A DNA stretch of 58,335 bases from the NCBI GenBank assembly GCA_024330265.1, contig JANDLT010000031.1, positions 1 through 58,335 on the forward strand. The letters run 5' to 3'. Of the stretch, positions 18,972 to 26,994 are shown piece after piece. Source of the stretch: Pyrinomonadaceae bacterium MAG19_C2-C3. GTDB lineage: Bacteria; Acidobacteriota; Blastocatellia; Pyrinomonadales; Pyrinomonadaceae. A program made the position numbers and the translations under genes. How positions within the stretch are numbered: the stretch's first letter is position 1; each line of letters opens with the position of its first letter. The notes beneath the pieces are model-generated. The model saw only the letters and a program-made list of their open reading frames with translations, was not told the DNA's origin and did no database searches.

Positions 18972-20045
18972 ATGACAGTATATTATGGAGTTGATTTTCA
19001 TGCGCGCTCGCAGACGATCAGCTACTTGGACACGGCTGACGGCGAAGTTCACCAGCGTGAACTACATCACCAGAAGGATGATGTGCGGTGCTTCTACCAA
19101 CAACTTACCGGCGAGGTCGTCGTCGGCTTAGAAGCCAGTGGCTACTCGTCGTGGTTTGAGGAGATGTTGGAAAGCCTCGGACACACGGTGTGGGTCGGCG
19201 ATGCGACCGAGATCAGACGACTCGCCCGAAGACGGCAGAAGAATGACAAACGGGATGCCGAACACATCTTGGAGTTGCTGGTCAAAGGTGAGTTCCCGCG
19301 CCTGCATAGGCAAACGGCGGAAAGCCGCGAAGTTTTGCGGCAACTGCGCTACCGCCAGCGACTCGTCAAGATCAGCACAATGGTTAAGAACAATTTGCAC
19401 GCGATTGCTCTGGGTGCCGGATTGAGTTTGCAATCTCAACTCTCAACCCTCAAGGGTCGAGAGCGGTTGGAAGCATTACCACTCGCGGGAGCTTTAGCTC
19501 ACCAACGCGAAGCGTGGTTGCGGCTGCTTGAGCGTGTGCGCGAACAGGTGACGAGCGTCGAGCGATGGCTCAAAGGGCAAGCCGATGGAGATGCGTGCGT
19601 CGTCCGATTGCGAACGCATCCCGGTGTCGGACTGCTTACCTCGCTCTGCCTCGTGCATAGGCTTGGAGATGTATCGCGCTTTTCCACGACGCGCAAGGTG
19701 GCAGCTTACGCCGGACTAGAACCGATGGAACACTCATCGGCAGAGACGAAGCGGTATGGCGCAATCAGTAAAGCCGGAAGCCGGTTGTTACGCTTTCTGC
19801 TTGGTGAAGCGGCGCAAGTCGCGGTGCGAACCGATGATGAGCTACGCGCGTTTTACAAGCGGCTACTTACACGACGCGGCAAAGCCAAAGCGGTGGTCGC
19901 GGTGGCAAGAAAGTTGTTGGTACGTTGCTTCATTATGCTGAGAGATGAAATAGATTACGCGGAGTTTCGGCGGCGAGGTGTCACCGCGCAAGGTGCTGCG
20001 AAGTCCGGTCTGCCCGCACTTACACATGGGCTGGTAAATGCCTGA
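18972..20045 (+). CDS. IS110-family transposase
   Basis: A 357-aa transposase with the IS110 layout: an N-terminal RuvC-like DEDD domain ('YYGVDFHARSQTISYLD', 'VVVGLEASGYSSWFEEML', 'KNDKRDAEHILELL'), a coiled middle, and a C-terminal Transposase_20 domain ('RLRTHPGVGLLTSLCLV', 'AYAGLEPMEHSS', 'GAISKAGSRLLRFLLGEAAQ') that carries the catalytic serine region. These enzymes are now known to use a bridge RNA from the element's non-coding end to choose target and donor sites. The gene is intact. Start by a strong GGAGG at 18961-18965. Confidence 0.92.
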   Translation: MTVYYGVDFHARSQTISYLDTADGEVHQRELHHQKDDVRCFYQQLTGEVVVGLEASGYSSWFEEMLESLGHTVWVGDATEIRRLARRRQKNDKRDAEHILELLVKGEFPRLHRQTAESREVLRQLRYRQRLVKISTMVKNNLHAIALGAGLSLQSQLSTLKGRERLEALPLAGALAHQREAWLRLLERVREQVTSVERWLKGQADGDACVVRLRTHPGVGLLTSLCLVHRLGDVSRFSTTRKVAAYAGLEPMEHSSAETKRYGAISKAGSRLLRFLLGEAAQVAVRTDDELRAFYKRLLTRRGKAKAVVAVARKLLVRCFIMLRDEIDYAEFRRRGVTAQGAAKSGLPALTHGLVNA

Positions 20046-20276
20046 TATTTGATTGGGAGACCGACCTCTCTTCACAAAAGAGAGAGCGAATCAATCCTCA
20101 TGGGTGAAGAAAAGTATCCGGATAGATGATTGATCGTGGCTTTTCAGAGCCTTGATCGAACGAGGACGACAACGATACTTAAAGGATGCGATCTTGAACC
20201 GAAAGTTAATAGCCCTCTGAAAAAGCCAGCGATGGCTTGATGGGAGAAGTGTTGGTCAAAAAGCAGTTGACAACAC
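20046..20276 (+). ncRNA. Candidate bridge RNA region of the IS1111-type element
   Basis: The 3' non-coding end is rich in complementary segments. GGCTTTTCAGAG (20138-20149) can pair with CTCTGAAAAAGCC (20215-20227; one bulged A), CTCTCT with AGAGAG near 20066-20084, and AGTGTTG (20248-20254) with CAACACT (20271-20277). In the IS1111 subgroup the bridge RNA comes from this downstream end. Limits and loops are not defined from sequence alone. Confidence 0.45.
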
Positions 20277-20349
20277 TGCCTGCTTCATAGATGTGTAAGT
20301 GGCATAACAGAGCGCAAGCTTAGGGCTTGGCGCAAAGGAGAAAACGATT

Positions 20350-21602
20350 ATGCCGATTACACCTCAAGTCCTCGACGAACTGTTGAAAGACTACAAAACG
20401 CCGGATGATATGTTGGGCAGTAACGGGCTGTTGCAACAGTTGACCAAAGCCCTCATCGAACGCGCCCTCGAAGGTGAGATGACGCATCACCTTGGCTACC
20501 CACCGCACGACGTGGCGGGTGACGACTCCGGCAACTCACGAAACGGTAAATCTAAAAAGACGATTACCGGCAAGCGTGGCAGCGTCGAGATTGATGTCCC
20601 GCGTGACCGCCAAGCAGGGTTCGAGCCGCAGTTAGTTCGTAAGGGTCAACGCCGCTTCGACGGCTTTGATGACAAGATTATTTCCATGTATGCACGTGGC
20701 ATGACTTGCCGCCGGATGCAAGCGCACTTGCAGGAAATCTATGCGGTTGAAGTCTCACCCGATTTGATTTCCACTGTTACTGACGGTGTCATTGATGAAG
20801 TTAGGTCTTGGCAACCGCGCCCGCTCGATGCTCTGTGCCCGATTCTCTACCTCGACACCTTGCGGGTGAAGATTAAGGCGGAAGGTCGCATCTCGAACAA
20901 AGCGATTTACCTTGCCATCGGAGTGAATGTGCAGGGAACTAAAGAAGTTCTGGGGATGTGGGCATCGGAGAATGAAGCAGCCAAGTTCTAGCTCGGCGTA
21001 GTTACGGAGTTAAAGACACGCGGCGTGCGCGATATTTTCATCGCGTGTGTTGACGGTTTGAAGGGCTTCCCGGAAGCCATCGAAACCGTCTTCCCGAAGA
21101 CAGTCGTCCAACTCTGTCTGGTTCATCTGGTTCGTTATTCGATGGCTTACGTGTCGTTCAAAGACCGCAAAGTTTTGGTCTCAGACCTCAAAACCATCTA
21201 CCGAGCGACAAGCCTTGAAGACGCCGAAGCTCAACTCGAAACCTTCGCCACGAAGTGGGACACGCGCTACCCGATGATCGCCCGTTCGTGGAGAGCAAAC
21301 TGGACGCGAGTGATCCCGATGTCCGGCTTGCCGGAAGATATTCGGCGCGCCGTCTATACCACCAACGCCATCGAGTCGTTGAACATGAGTTTGCGGAAAA
21401 TCATCAAGTGCCGCAGTTCATTCCGTCGGAATATGCAGCCTTCAAACTGCTTTATCTCGCCTTGCAGAACGCGGCGAAAAAGTGGACGATGCCGATACCG
21501 AATTGGAGTCAGGCGATGAACCAATTTGCCATCCTCTACGATGGTCGCTTACCCATGATGGGCGAAACTCACTTACACAATTTTCCCGACACCCTCGTGT
21601 AG
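20350..21602 (+). pseudogene. IS256-family (mutator) transposase, copy 1, dead
   Basis: Clear IS256-family transposase: '[16 protein letters not shown]', '[33 protein letters not shown]', '[11 protein letters not shown]', '[18 protein letters not shown]', '[16 protein letters not shown]'. Two lesions: an in-frame TAG at 20989-20991 where copy 2 has TGG (Trp), and a one-base deletion near 21420 shifting the frame before '[14 protein letters not shown]'. A GGAG ribosome site precedes the ATG at 20350. The element cannot make a full transposase. Confidence 0.9.
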
Positions 21603-21732
21603 AACATCCCGCGCGCCGATGTTGATACAAGTGCTGATATAGTTCTGAGAATTGCGTTGGCAACCAGTTAAGTTTTAGCCGGATTGTCGAGGTGTGTTCT
21701 CAATTTCTTTGCTCTCAAGGAGACCACTTCTC

Positions 21733-22083
21733 ATGCTCAGCCTAAGACTATATTCAACCGCCGGAACTCTCTGTTCTGAAGACCGTCAAATCCACAACGT
21801 CGCTCGTTCACGAGTGCAATCAATGCATCTCCAACTCCAACGCAAATACGATTCGCTCGCTTCTCAATCCGCCGTCAAAAACAGCAACGATTTTCGCTTT
21901 GATGTTGGTGAAATCGTCGCGCGCGTTCGTTCGCATTCTTGGCTCAAAGACGACTTCACCACACTTGATAATTACACCGATAACTTCCCCGAACTGAAAT
22001 CTTTTGTCGACGGAAAGTTAGCCCACATCGAATCTCAAACACGCCACAATCTGGTACAACAAACAAATCGAATCGTTCACTGA
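21733..22083 (+). CDS. Hypothetical protein
   Basis: A 116-aa product from the ATG at 21733, preceded by AAGGAG at 21719-21724. It is mostly helical and polar ('SRVQSMHLQLQRKYDSLASQ', 'FRFDVGEIVARVRSHSWLKDDFTTLDNYTDNFPELKSFVDGKLAHIESQ'), with no membrane segment and no family I recognise. A strong intrinsic terminator lies 33 nt after the stop, so it is probably a single-gene or last-gene transcript. The flanking IS256-type element just upstream may have separated it from its original promoter. Confidence 0.5.
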   Translation: MLSLRLYSTAGTLCSEDRQIHNVARSRVQSMHLQLQRKYDSLASQSAVKNSNDFRFDVGEIVARVRSHSWLKDDFTTLDNYTDNFPELKSFVDGKLAHIESQTRHNLVQQTNRIVH

Positions 22084-22115
22084 TTTTCGTGACACCGGCA
22101 AGCAAAAACTTTATC

Positions 22116-22156
22116 AAAGGAGAGACGGAACGCATGTTCTATCTCTCCTTTTTTTA
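22116..22156 (+). terminator. Intrinsic terminator
   Basis: AAAGGAGAGA (22116-22125) pairs perfectly with TCTCTCCTTT (22142-22151) and runs into seven T residues. It closes the hypothetical gene at 21733-22083. Confidence 0.85.
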
Positions 22157-22672
22157 TGACGCGCCGGATGTAATCGAAGCATCTTCAACCACCCGATTTA
22201 CTTCTCAAATCAAGCGTGCATTCGATTCATAATACTTCTCCAGCTACTCACATTTGTGTTGCCGATTACCTGCCGAACTCTGCTCAAATTACCTTTCCCT
22301 AACCCGAATTTCCTGCTTCACAAATTCCCGAAATATTACCTCGAAATCCTTCATCCCATAAGTAAAACACCGTTGGATACATGATAATTATTCGGCTGTT
22401 TATTTTACATAGGCAAGATTATGACCATTTCCACCGAACGAATCAAATAAATCCTTTGTTTTCATCATTTACATCGTGTGATTTTCACACACACGGCGTT
22501 TTTATCACACGCCTTGCTTGTAAGTCATTGATACTATGCGGTTTATCTCGTGTGATGCGGGTAGTGTAGGAAATTCTTCGTGTGAGATTTGTGGCACGCA
22601 AATAGCAGAGGCAGAGCCGGTAAAACAGACCCCCGTTAGCTGCTAATTAGAACGAATTTAAGGAGGATTTTT
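22157..22672. other. AT-rich intergenic region with TCGTGTGA repeats
   Basis: No gene is visible. The distal part has three direct copies of TCGTGTGA (22474-22481, 22548-22555, 22578-22585) and an inverted TCACACG at 22505-22511, all within about 110 nt. They are followed, 90 nt later, by the ribosome site of the next gene. The arrangement resembles an operator or iteron cluster. The upstream part of the region shows nothing specific. Confidence 0.5.
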
Positions 22673-23383
22673 ATGACGTACAAACCACGATTGCCGGCTG
22701 TTAAAAAGACCCGATTTATCCAACGTAGAGAGATTGTAAGAACCAAAAGCGATTCGACATACAACGTCAAATTATTTAGAGACACCGATTCCAAATTGAA
22801 GAAAATATCGACCGGAAAAGGTGTGTCTTCCAATTCGATTATTTGTCAGATAGTCGAAAACTATTTTGAAAAAGAGGAACGGCTTCCGAACGATTTACAG
22901 CGTCAGGAAGAAATCGTCGAACGCCTCGCCACATTGCTCCGCGCTCATCAGGAAAGCACTTCCGAGCAGCTTGCGAACATGCAAAAACAACTCGTTGAAT
23001 TGAGGTCGAATAAAACAAACGACGCGAATGCAAACAGCGAGAAAAGGGATGACATTTCACAACTGCATTCCGAACTCGCCCAAGTGAATAAAGAACTCAA
23101 ATCGACCCAGAATATAGTTACCGTCACGGGTAACTTATTAGTCGAAGTAGCGGTCAGAGCCTACGCCGCCGAACACATTTTACTGCACGACCTAACCGAC
23201 CCGCACATTCAAGAAATAGCCGATTCGGTGACGATCAAAGAGTTGATCGACGCCACCGAAAATCCCGATAAATATCTAACCAAAGCGACAAGCGAAGTCC
23301 GCAATCATCTTCATGTATTTTATCGCTCGAAAATCACAGCGATAGTTAAGAAAGCACATACGGAATTAAAAGAAACTTCGTAG
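22673..23383 (+). CDS. Ribbon-helix-helix-like/coiled-coil hypothetical protein
   Basis: A 236-aa protein with AAGGAGG 6-12 nt before the ATG. Residues about 25-65 ('TYNVKLFRDTDSKLKKISTGKGVSSNSIICQIVENYFEKE') have the strand-helix-helix rhythm of a ribbon-helix-helix DNA-binding domain. Residues about 70-145 are a long charged coiled coil, and the rest is helical. It precedes the remains of a relaxase by about 95 nt, which would suit a mobilisation accessory or regulatory role. The repeats upstream (22474-22585) could be its own binding sites. No family name can be supported. Confidence 0.55.
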   Translation: MTYKPRLPAVKKTRFIQRREIVRTKSDSTYNVKLFRDTDSKLKKISTGKGVSSNSIICQIVENYFEKEERLPNDLQRQEEIVERLATLLRAHQESTSEQLANMQKQLVELRSNKTNDANANSEKRDDISQLHSELAQVNKELKSTQNIVTVTGNLLVEVAVRAYAAEHILLHDLTDPHIQEIADSVTIKELIDATENPDKYLTKATSEVRNHLHVFYRSKITAIVKKAHTELKETS

Positions 23384-23478
23384 GAAACGATTATTTAACA
23401 ACACTCGAAAGTTAATTTGGCTTCATAAAACTTAAAGTTACAAAGTAAATATTTTGTAACTTTATGTGAAAAGAAAGA

Positions 23479-23817
23479 ATGAATTTTATGGCTCAGGTTC
23501 GAGCGATCACGAAGATAAAAGCGACGCCGAAAACAGCGGGAAGGTTTTCCACCCTCGCGCTCTATATGGCTGAAAGAAAACTCGATCACGAGTGCGAAGG
23601 TTCGGAATCTCGTTTGCTGTTCAACCAAACGCGCGATGATTTATCTCACCGTGAAGCCGAAGAAACGCTGACTTCCAACCGGGGTTTGTCGCTCAAAGAA
23701 GACATCAAACACATCATCGTCGCCTTAGCCAAAAAGGATTACTAACTACTCGGTTCGGAGCGTGCAACGCGCGACGCAGCGATGAGAGAAATCGGACGCG
23801 AGTTGTTGAACAAGTAA
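23479..23817 (+). pseudogene. Relaxase/mobilisation protein, N-terminal remnant
   Basis: The frame encodes 'RFSTLALYMAERKLDHECEG', 'LFNQTRDDLSHREAEETLTSNRG' and 'KEDIKHIIVALAKKDY', a pattern I associate with the N-terminal region of a relaxase-like mobilisation family, where the helix 'ERLG...R...MREIGRELL' follows. Here a TAA at 23743-23745 stands where a Glu codon is expected (GAA to TAA). The frame continues with that helix ('LLGSERATRDAAMREIGRELLNK') to a second stop at 23815. The HxH catalytic part is absent. Family assignment is moderate; the broken state is clear from the sequence. Confidence 0.5.
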
Positions 23818-24361
23818 AGTCGGTTGAGAAAGTACCTACGCGATATGAAGATAATCCTTTTGAACCTGCAAGGCAGACGGGACATGGCAAATCGACCGGT
23901 ATGAAATACATATCGGTCAAGTGTGTGACCGGTATGAAATACCACCGATCGGGGGTATTTCATACCGGTTGGTTACGTTTTCTCGGTAACACAAACGGAT
24001 TGTATTGCTCGCAGAGAGGCTCGTTGTCAACCGGGATTGCTTCAAAGAGATTACCTGTTTTGGAAGGACTTCGGCAGCGGTCGCGCTCTCTGATGTTCCC
24101 GGCTCGAAATCAACTCTCCGAACAAAAACGCTTATAAAAACCTGTGTTGCGCCGTTACGAAGAATGAAACTTTCATCACCCGTGTCCACCCAAATCCTTT
24201 TTTAGTGATGTGTGAAGCGGGGGCGGTATGGCACGAGGGTCACGTCGCTCCCCTGCGTCTTACCGGGCAAATCCGCACTGGCACGACGGTTGAAATAGGA
24301 AACTCCGAGACCCTGAAGCCCCGGCATTCCGAGTCAATCTTTGTCGCCAGGAGTTCCGTTC
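23818..24361. other. Intergenic region with palindromic repeats and a possible leader peptide
   Basis: Holds the ACCGGTATGAAATACC repeat group (23895-23969) and, at 24228-24293, a 21-codon basic frame (MARGSRRSPASYR...) with a G-rich sequence upstream. That frame stops about 70 nt before the next gene and could be a leader peptide. No other gene is convincing. Confidence 0.35.
23895..23969. repeat. ACCGGTATGAAATACC direct and inverted repeats
   Basis: Two direct copies (23895-23909 and 23928-23943) and one perfect inverted copy, GGTATTTCATACCGGT at 23954-23969. The second and third form 16-bp arms around a 10-nt loop. No T-run follows. Could be a recombination, origin or protein-binding site. 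Confidence 0.7.
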
Positions 24362-25321
24362 ATGAATATTCCCGACTGCGCGCTTCGACCGCCAAGCTGC
24401 ATTGAGCAGCCGGAATCGGCTTTATCACAATTGCCCTCCCTGACGCTCGACCTCGCCGACCTTCCGCACTTCGACTCGCAACTTCACCTCTTACTGCCGC
24501 TCTTAGCAACGCTTGACGATTGGCAACTTCATCATCTCGCCGTTCACGCCCGACGATTGGAGACATGCGCCTTCCGGTTGCGCGGCGCGTGTGTCGCCGA
24601 AGTGCGTCGCCGGATAAAAGTTCGTCTTTCCGGCGGACGCGGCAAACGTGACACATCCGGTGTCGGTGTCGGAGCGCAACTCGCACGACTCGCGGCGCAA
24701 GTCGGCGTTAGCGTTTCGACCTTGAAACTCGATGCCCGCATTCACCAAGTATTCTTTGCCAACAAGAATGACGAAGTTACGGATGAAGCAGCACAGAAGC
24801 GAGCCGTCGCAGAAACCGGGTTCGCGCGCGAACCCGGTTTGGCGGATGAGTTGACCGGGCATAGCGAAATGAATTTAGCACGCGAGTTTTACGTCACGGC
24901 TTTGACTGCCCCCGACCCGCTCGCGGCGATTCGATATGCCGCAGAGAAACGCGCCGCTACTAGGGATTACAGCCGTGAGAGCTTTCGCCGCGACGTGTCG
25001 GCACTTAAAGAATCCACGTCACCGACGCTCGGCACACCCCTCAAAGTCGCACCTAAACCCGTTACCGACTTGCACGTCAAGATTATTCCCGAAGCGCGAA
25101 CCGCCTTGACCGAACTCGTCAACCGCAGTGGTCAGTCACCGGAAACAATCGTCGCTCAGGCACTACTCGCACATCACAAAACACTAACTGCATCGGCGAC
25201 GATAAACACACCGGCAACTGTCGCTACTCAGTCTCTAAGAAGGGAGCGGCGAGCAAACAACATATCCGAGCCGCGGATGCAGCCGTCGTTACCGGTGCCG
25301 TCGCTCTTTGACGAACACTGA
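24362..25321 (+). CDS. Plasmid DNA-binding-like protein, paralogue A
   Basis: A 319-aa protein; the ATG at 24362 is chosen over an upstream in-frame TTG because AGGAG lies at 24349-24353. It is a diverged paralogue of the protein at 34272-35261. Shared blocks are 'GGRGKRDTSGVGVGAQLARLAAQVGVSVSTLKLDARIHQVFF' (about 95-140, helix-turn-helix-like), 'AREFYVTAL' and 'YSRESFRRDVSALK', and a C-terminal helical domain with 'ETIVAQALLAHH', resembling a small ribbon-helix-helix unit. The inter-domain linker is encoded by a 28-bp perfect palindrome (24813-24840). Role unknown; a regulator or partition-type DNA-binding protein is an inference. Confidence 0.55.
   Translation: MNIPDCALRPPSCIEQPESALSQLPSLTLDLADLPHFDSQLHLLLPLLATLDDWQLHHLAVHARRLETCAFRLRGACVAEVRRRIKVRLSGGRGKRDTSGVGVGAQLARLAAQVGVSVSTLKLDARIHQVFFANKNDEVTDEAAQKRAVAETGFAREPGLADELTGHSEMNLAREFYVTALTAPDPLAAIRYAAEKRAATRDYSRESFRRDVSALKESTSPTLGTPLKVAPKPVTDLHVKIIPEARTALTELVNRSGQSPETIVAQALLAHHKTLTASATINTPATVATQSLRRERRANNISEPRMQPSLPVPSLFDEH
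24813..24840. repeat. Perfect 28-bp palindrome inside paralogue A
   Basis: AAACCGGGTTCGCG followed at once by its exact reverse complement CGCGAACCCGGTTT. It encodes about residues 151-160 ('TGFAREPG'), between the DNA-binding-like block and the 'REFYVTAL' block. Confidence 0.95.
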
Positions 25322-25509
25322 AAATAATTTTGTGTGCGCGGAAAAAGCCACACGCTTTTCGCTGCCAAATATAGAAGTGTATAGAGGCGTGCATTCATTA
25401 CACCTCTGCTTTCAAATTTTCACCAAAAAGTTTGTAGCAATAATTTATTTACTATGGGTTCGATACCCCGTCGGCTTGCTGCAACTTTACAATCGGTGAA
25501 TAAGCGATC

Positions 25510-26163
25510 TCATTTACGCACCAAATGCCAGATCGCTTCGCGCTTGGCTTCGTAGTCGGTAACATCTTGGAGCGTGATGCCGTGACCGTTAGTCGCCAGC
25601 ACCGTCACGTTGCCGACACCGAGCAGTCGCTGGTCAAGCGTCGCAAACGATGAAACATCCCGAATCGCCGCCAACGGGATTGAGTGCTTGCCGCGCGAAA
25701 ACATTCCGCCCGCCACCTCGACGTGTTCGGTGGTTACGGTGTAGCGGGTGTGGGCGAGTGCGATGTAGACGCGCGGGGTAGCGAAGAGTCCGGCAGCCGG
25801 GATAAAGGCGAGCATCGCACCGAAGAGATGCAACATAACGGGGTCATAGCTGCTGCTGCGCGCGGCAGAGTAAAACGCGGGTGCGAGCATGTAAGCCGTG
25901 ACGTAGTAGCCGCCGAGGACGAGCATCAGCAAGGCACCGTAGATCACGACCCACAATCGTACTCGCCGCAACGCCGGACGCGCGGTGAAGACGACATCCG
26001 CTTCCTTGCGTGCCGCCCGGTTGTTTATGAGCGACTTCCGCGATTGGTAAAGCGTCGTTTCGTAGGTAGTAGAATCGGCGGTTTGGTGGTCGGCATCATC
26101 GGCGGCGGTGGTACGAGTGGTATGCTGCACAGGTTGAAGTGTGAAGCGTGCGGCGAGATTCAT
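25510..26163 (-). CDS. Bacterial PH-domain membrane protein (bPH2/YdbT-like)
   Basis: A 217-aa protein. The N-terminal ~65 residues are polar. Two membrane segments follow (about 68-92 'VRLWVVIYGALLMLVLGGYYVTAYML' and about 108-130 'MLHLFGAMLAFIPAAGLFATPRVYIAL'), then a C-terminal bacterial PH domain (about 135-217, 'RYTVTTEHVEVAGGMFSRGKHSIPLAAIRDVSSFATLDQRLLGVGNVTVLAT'). Such proteins sit in the inner membrane with the PH domain in the cytoplasm; their ligands are mostly unknown. It stands alone, divergent from the Xre regulator. The start at 26163 is preceded by AAGGAGC on the minus strand. Confidence 0.75.
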   Translation of the reverse strand: MNLAARFTLQPVQHTTRTTAADDADHQTADSTTYETTLYQSRKSLINNRAARKEADVVFTARPALRRVRLWVVIYGALLMLVLGGYYVTAYMLAPAFYSAARSSSYDPVMLHLFGAMLAFIPAAGLFATPRVYIALAHTRYTVTTEHVEVAGGMFSRGKHSIPLAAIRDVSSFATLDQRLLGVGNVTVLATNGHGITLQDVTDYEAKREAIWHLVRK

Positions 26164-26425
26164 AGCGGCTCCTTGGAAAAAGGCGGTGAGCGTCGCGCAG
26201 TGAGCAGTAGCGAGCGCGCCTCTTTGACCGTCTTAAGTGAAAGCGAATTACACGGGCGAACCGTCTATCCGATGACTCGACAGAAGTCAGCAAATAGGGA
26301 GTGATGCGCGCCGGCGGGTCAGACATAAAACCTGCATCGGCAAAACCATCGATACATTGCAATATACTTCCAACAGGGAGTAGGAGTAAAGCCCGAAAGT
26401 GCTTTTCCATAGGAGGACGCCTCTG

Positions 26426-26761
26426 ATGGGAAATGCACGACCGCGCCCGAAGCGTTTAGCCGCTAAGCTCTTGCAAATCAGAACCCAACTTGACCTGACG
26501 CAAGAAGTGATGCGATTGCAGCTTGAGTACGGGGATTCGCCGAGTGCCGCCGGGCACATCTCACGGTTTGAAACCGGAGAGCGCGAACCGAGTTTGCTGC
26601 TATTACTGCGTTACGCGCACTTAGCCGGTGTGCCCGTAGATGTGCTTATCGATGACAACATAGACCTGCCGGGTAAGCTGCCCGCCGGATGGAAGTTGTC
26701 CAGCGAAGGGAAGTTACGGACGCACTCCATCGCAAAGCCTCGATCTCGAAAACGACTGTAG
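26426..26761 (+). CDS. Xre-family regulator, copy 1
   Basis: A 111-aa protein with a Cro/C1-type helix-turn-helix (about residues 10-70, 'KLLQIRTQLDLTQEVMRL', 'AGHISRFETGEREPSLLLLLRYAHLAGVPVDVLIDD') and a basic tail. The ATG at 26426 is chosen for its AGGAGG (26411-26416). It is a close cousin of the protein at 44310-44654: both share 'PKRLAAKL/PTRLAAKL', 'GEREPSL/GTREPAL' and 'VDVLIDDNIDLPGKLP/VDVLIDDALDLPEKLP'. Target genes are unknown; the adjacent divergent PH-domain gene is one candidate. Confidence 0.82.
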   Translation: MGNARPRPKRLAAKLLQIRTQLDLTQEVMRLQLEYGDSPSAAGHISRFETGEREPSLLLLLRYAHLAGVPVDVLIDDNIDLPGKLPAGWKLSSEGKLRTHSIAKPRSRKRL

Positions 26762-26994
26762 AAGCCGTCTTTCATCATAAGCGACTATTCCAAGAAGAAA
26801 TCTTTCGTCCTGTCAATTCTCAAATTATAGCGTCAATGCGTTGTTGCATACGCACGACTAAATACCGTGTTGTAAGGGGGATCTTTAGATGTCGCGCACA
26901 GAAGACTGCGGCTATCTCTAAAAAGGTAAAACCAAACTATTAGGAAATTCTTTTCTCTAGTGGTCATTTTCCTAAATGATGACTCCCTTCGGCT

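Larger units (their letters stand above)
18892..20291 (+). mobile_element. IS1111-subgroup (IS110 family) insertion sequence
   Basis: A 1400-bp element with perfect 12-bp subterminal inverted repeats, ATGAAGCAGGCA at 18899-18910 and TGCCTGCTTCAT at 20277-20288. They lie 7 nt from the left end and 3 nt from the right end, the spacing typical of the IS1111 subgroup. It sits inside the left terminal repeat of an IS256-type element; comparison with the uninterrupted copy at 48762 defines the ends. It contains one transposase gene and a long structured 3' non-coding end. Confidence 0.88.
18875..21596. mobile_element. IS256-type element, copy 1, interrupted by an IS1111-type element
   Basis: Left end GGGAGTGTCAATAATT (18875-18890) and right end AATTTTCCCGACACCCTC (21579-21596) are inverted copies of the ends of the second copy at 48762-50090. 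The left end is split by the IS110-family insertion at 18892-20291: the continuation TGTGTAAGTGGCATAAC resumes at 20292. The flanks GTGGAGTT and GTGTAGAA agree only partly, so the target duplication is lost or decayed. Confidence 0.85.

Noticed and set aside
25684..26304. 206-codon plus-strand frame opposite the PH-domain gene
   Set aside because: The minus-strand product has membrane helices and a recognisable PH domain; the antisense product is Gly/Arg-rich without pattern.
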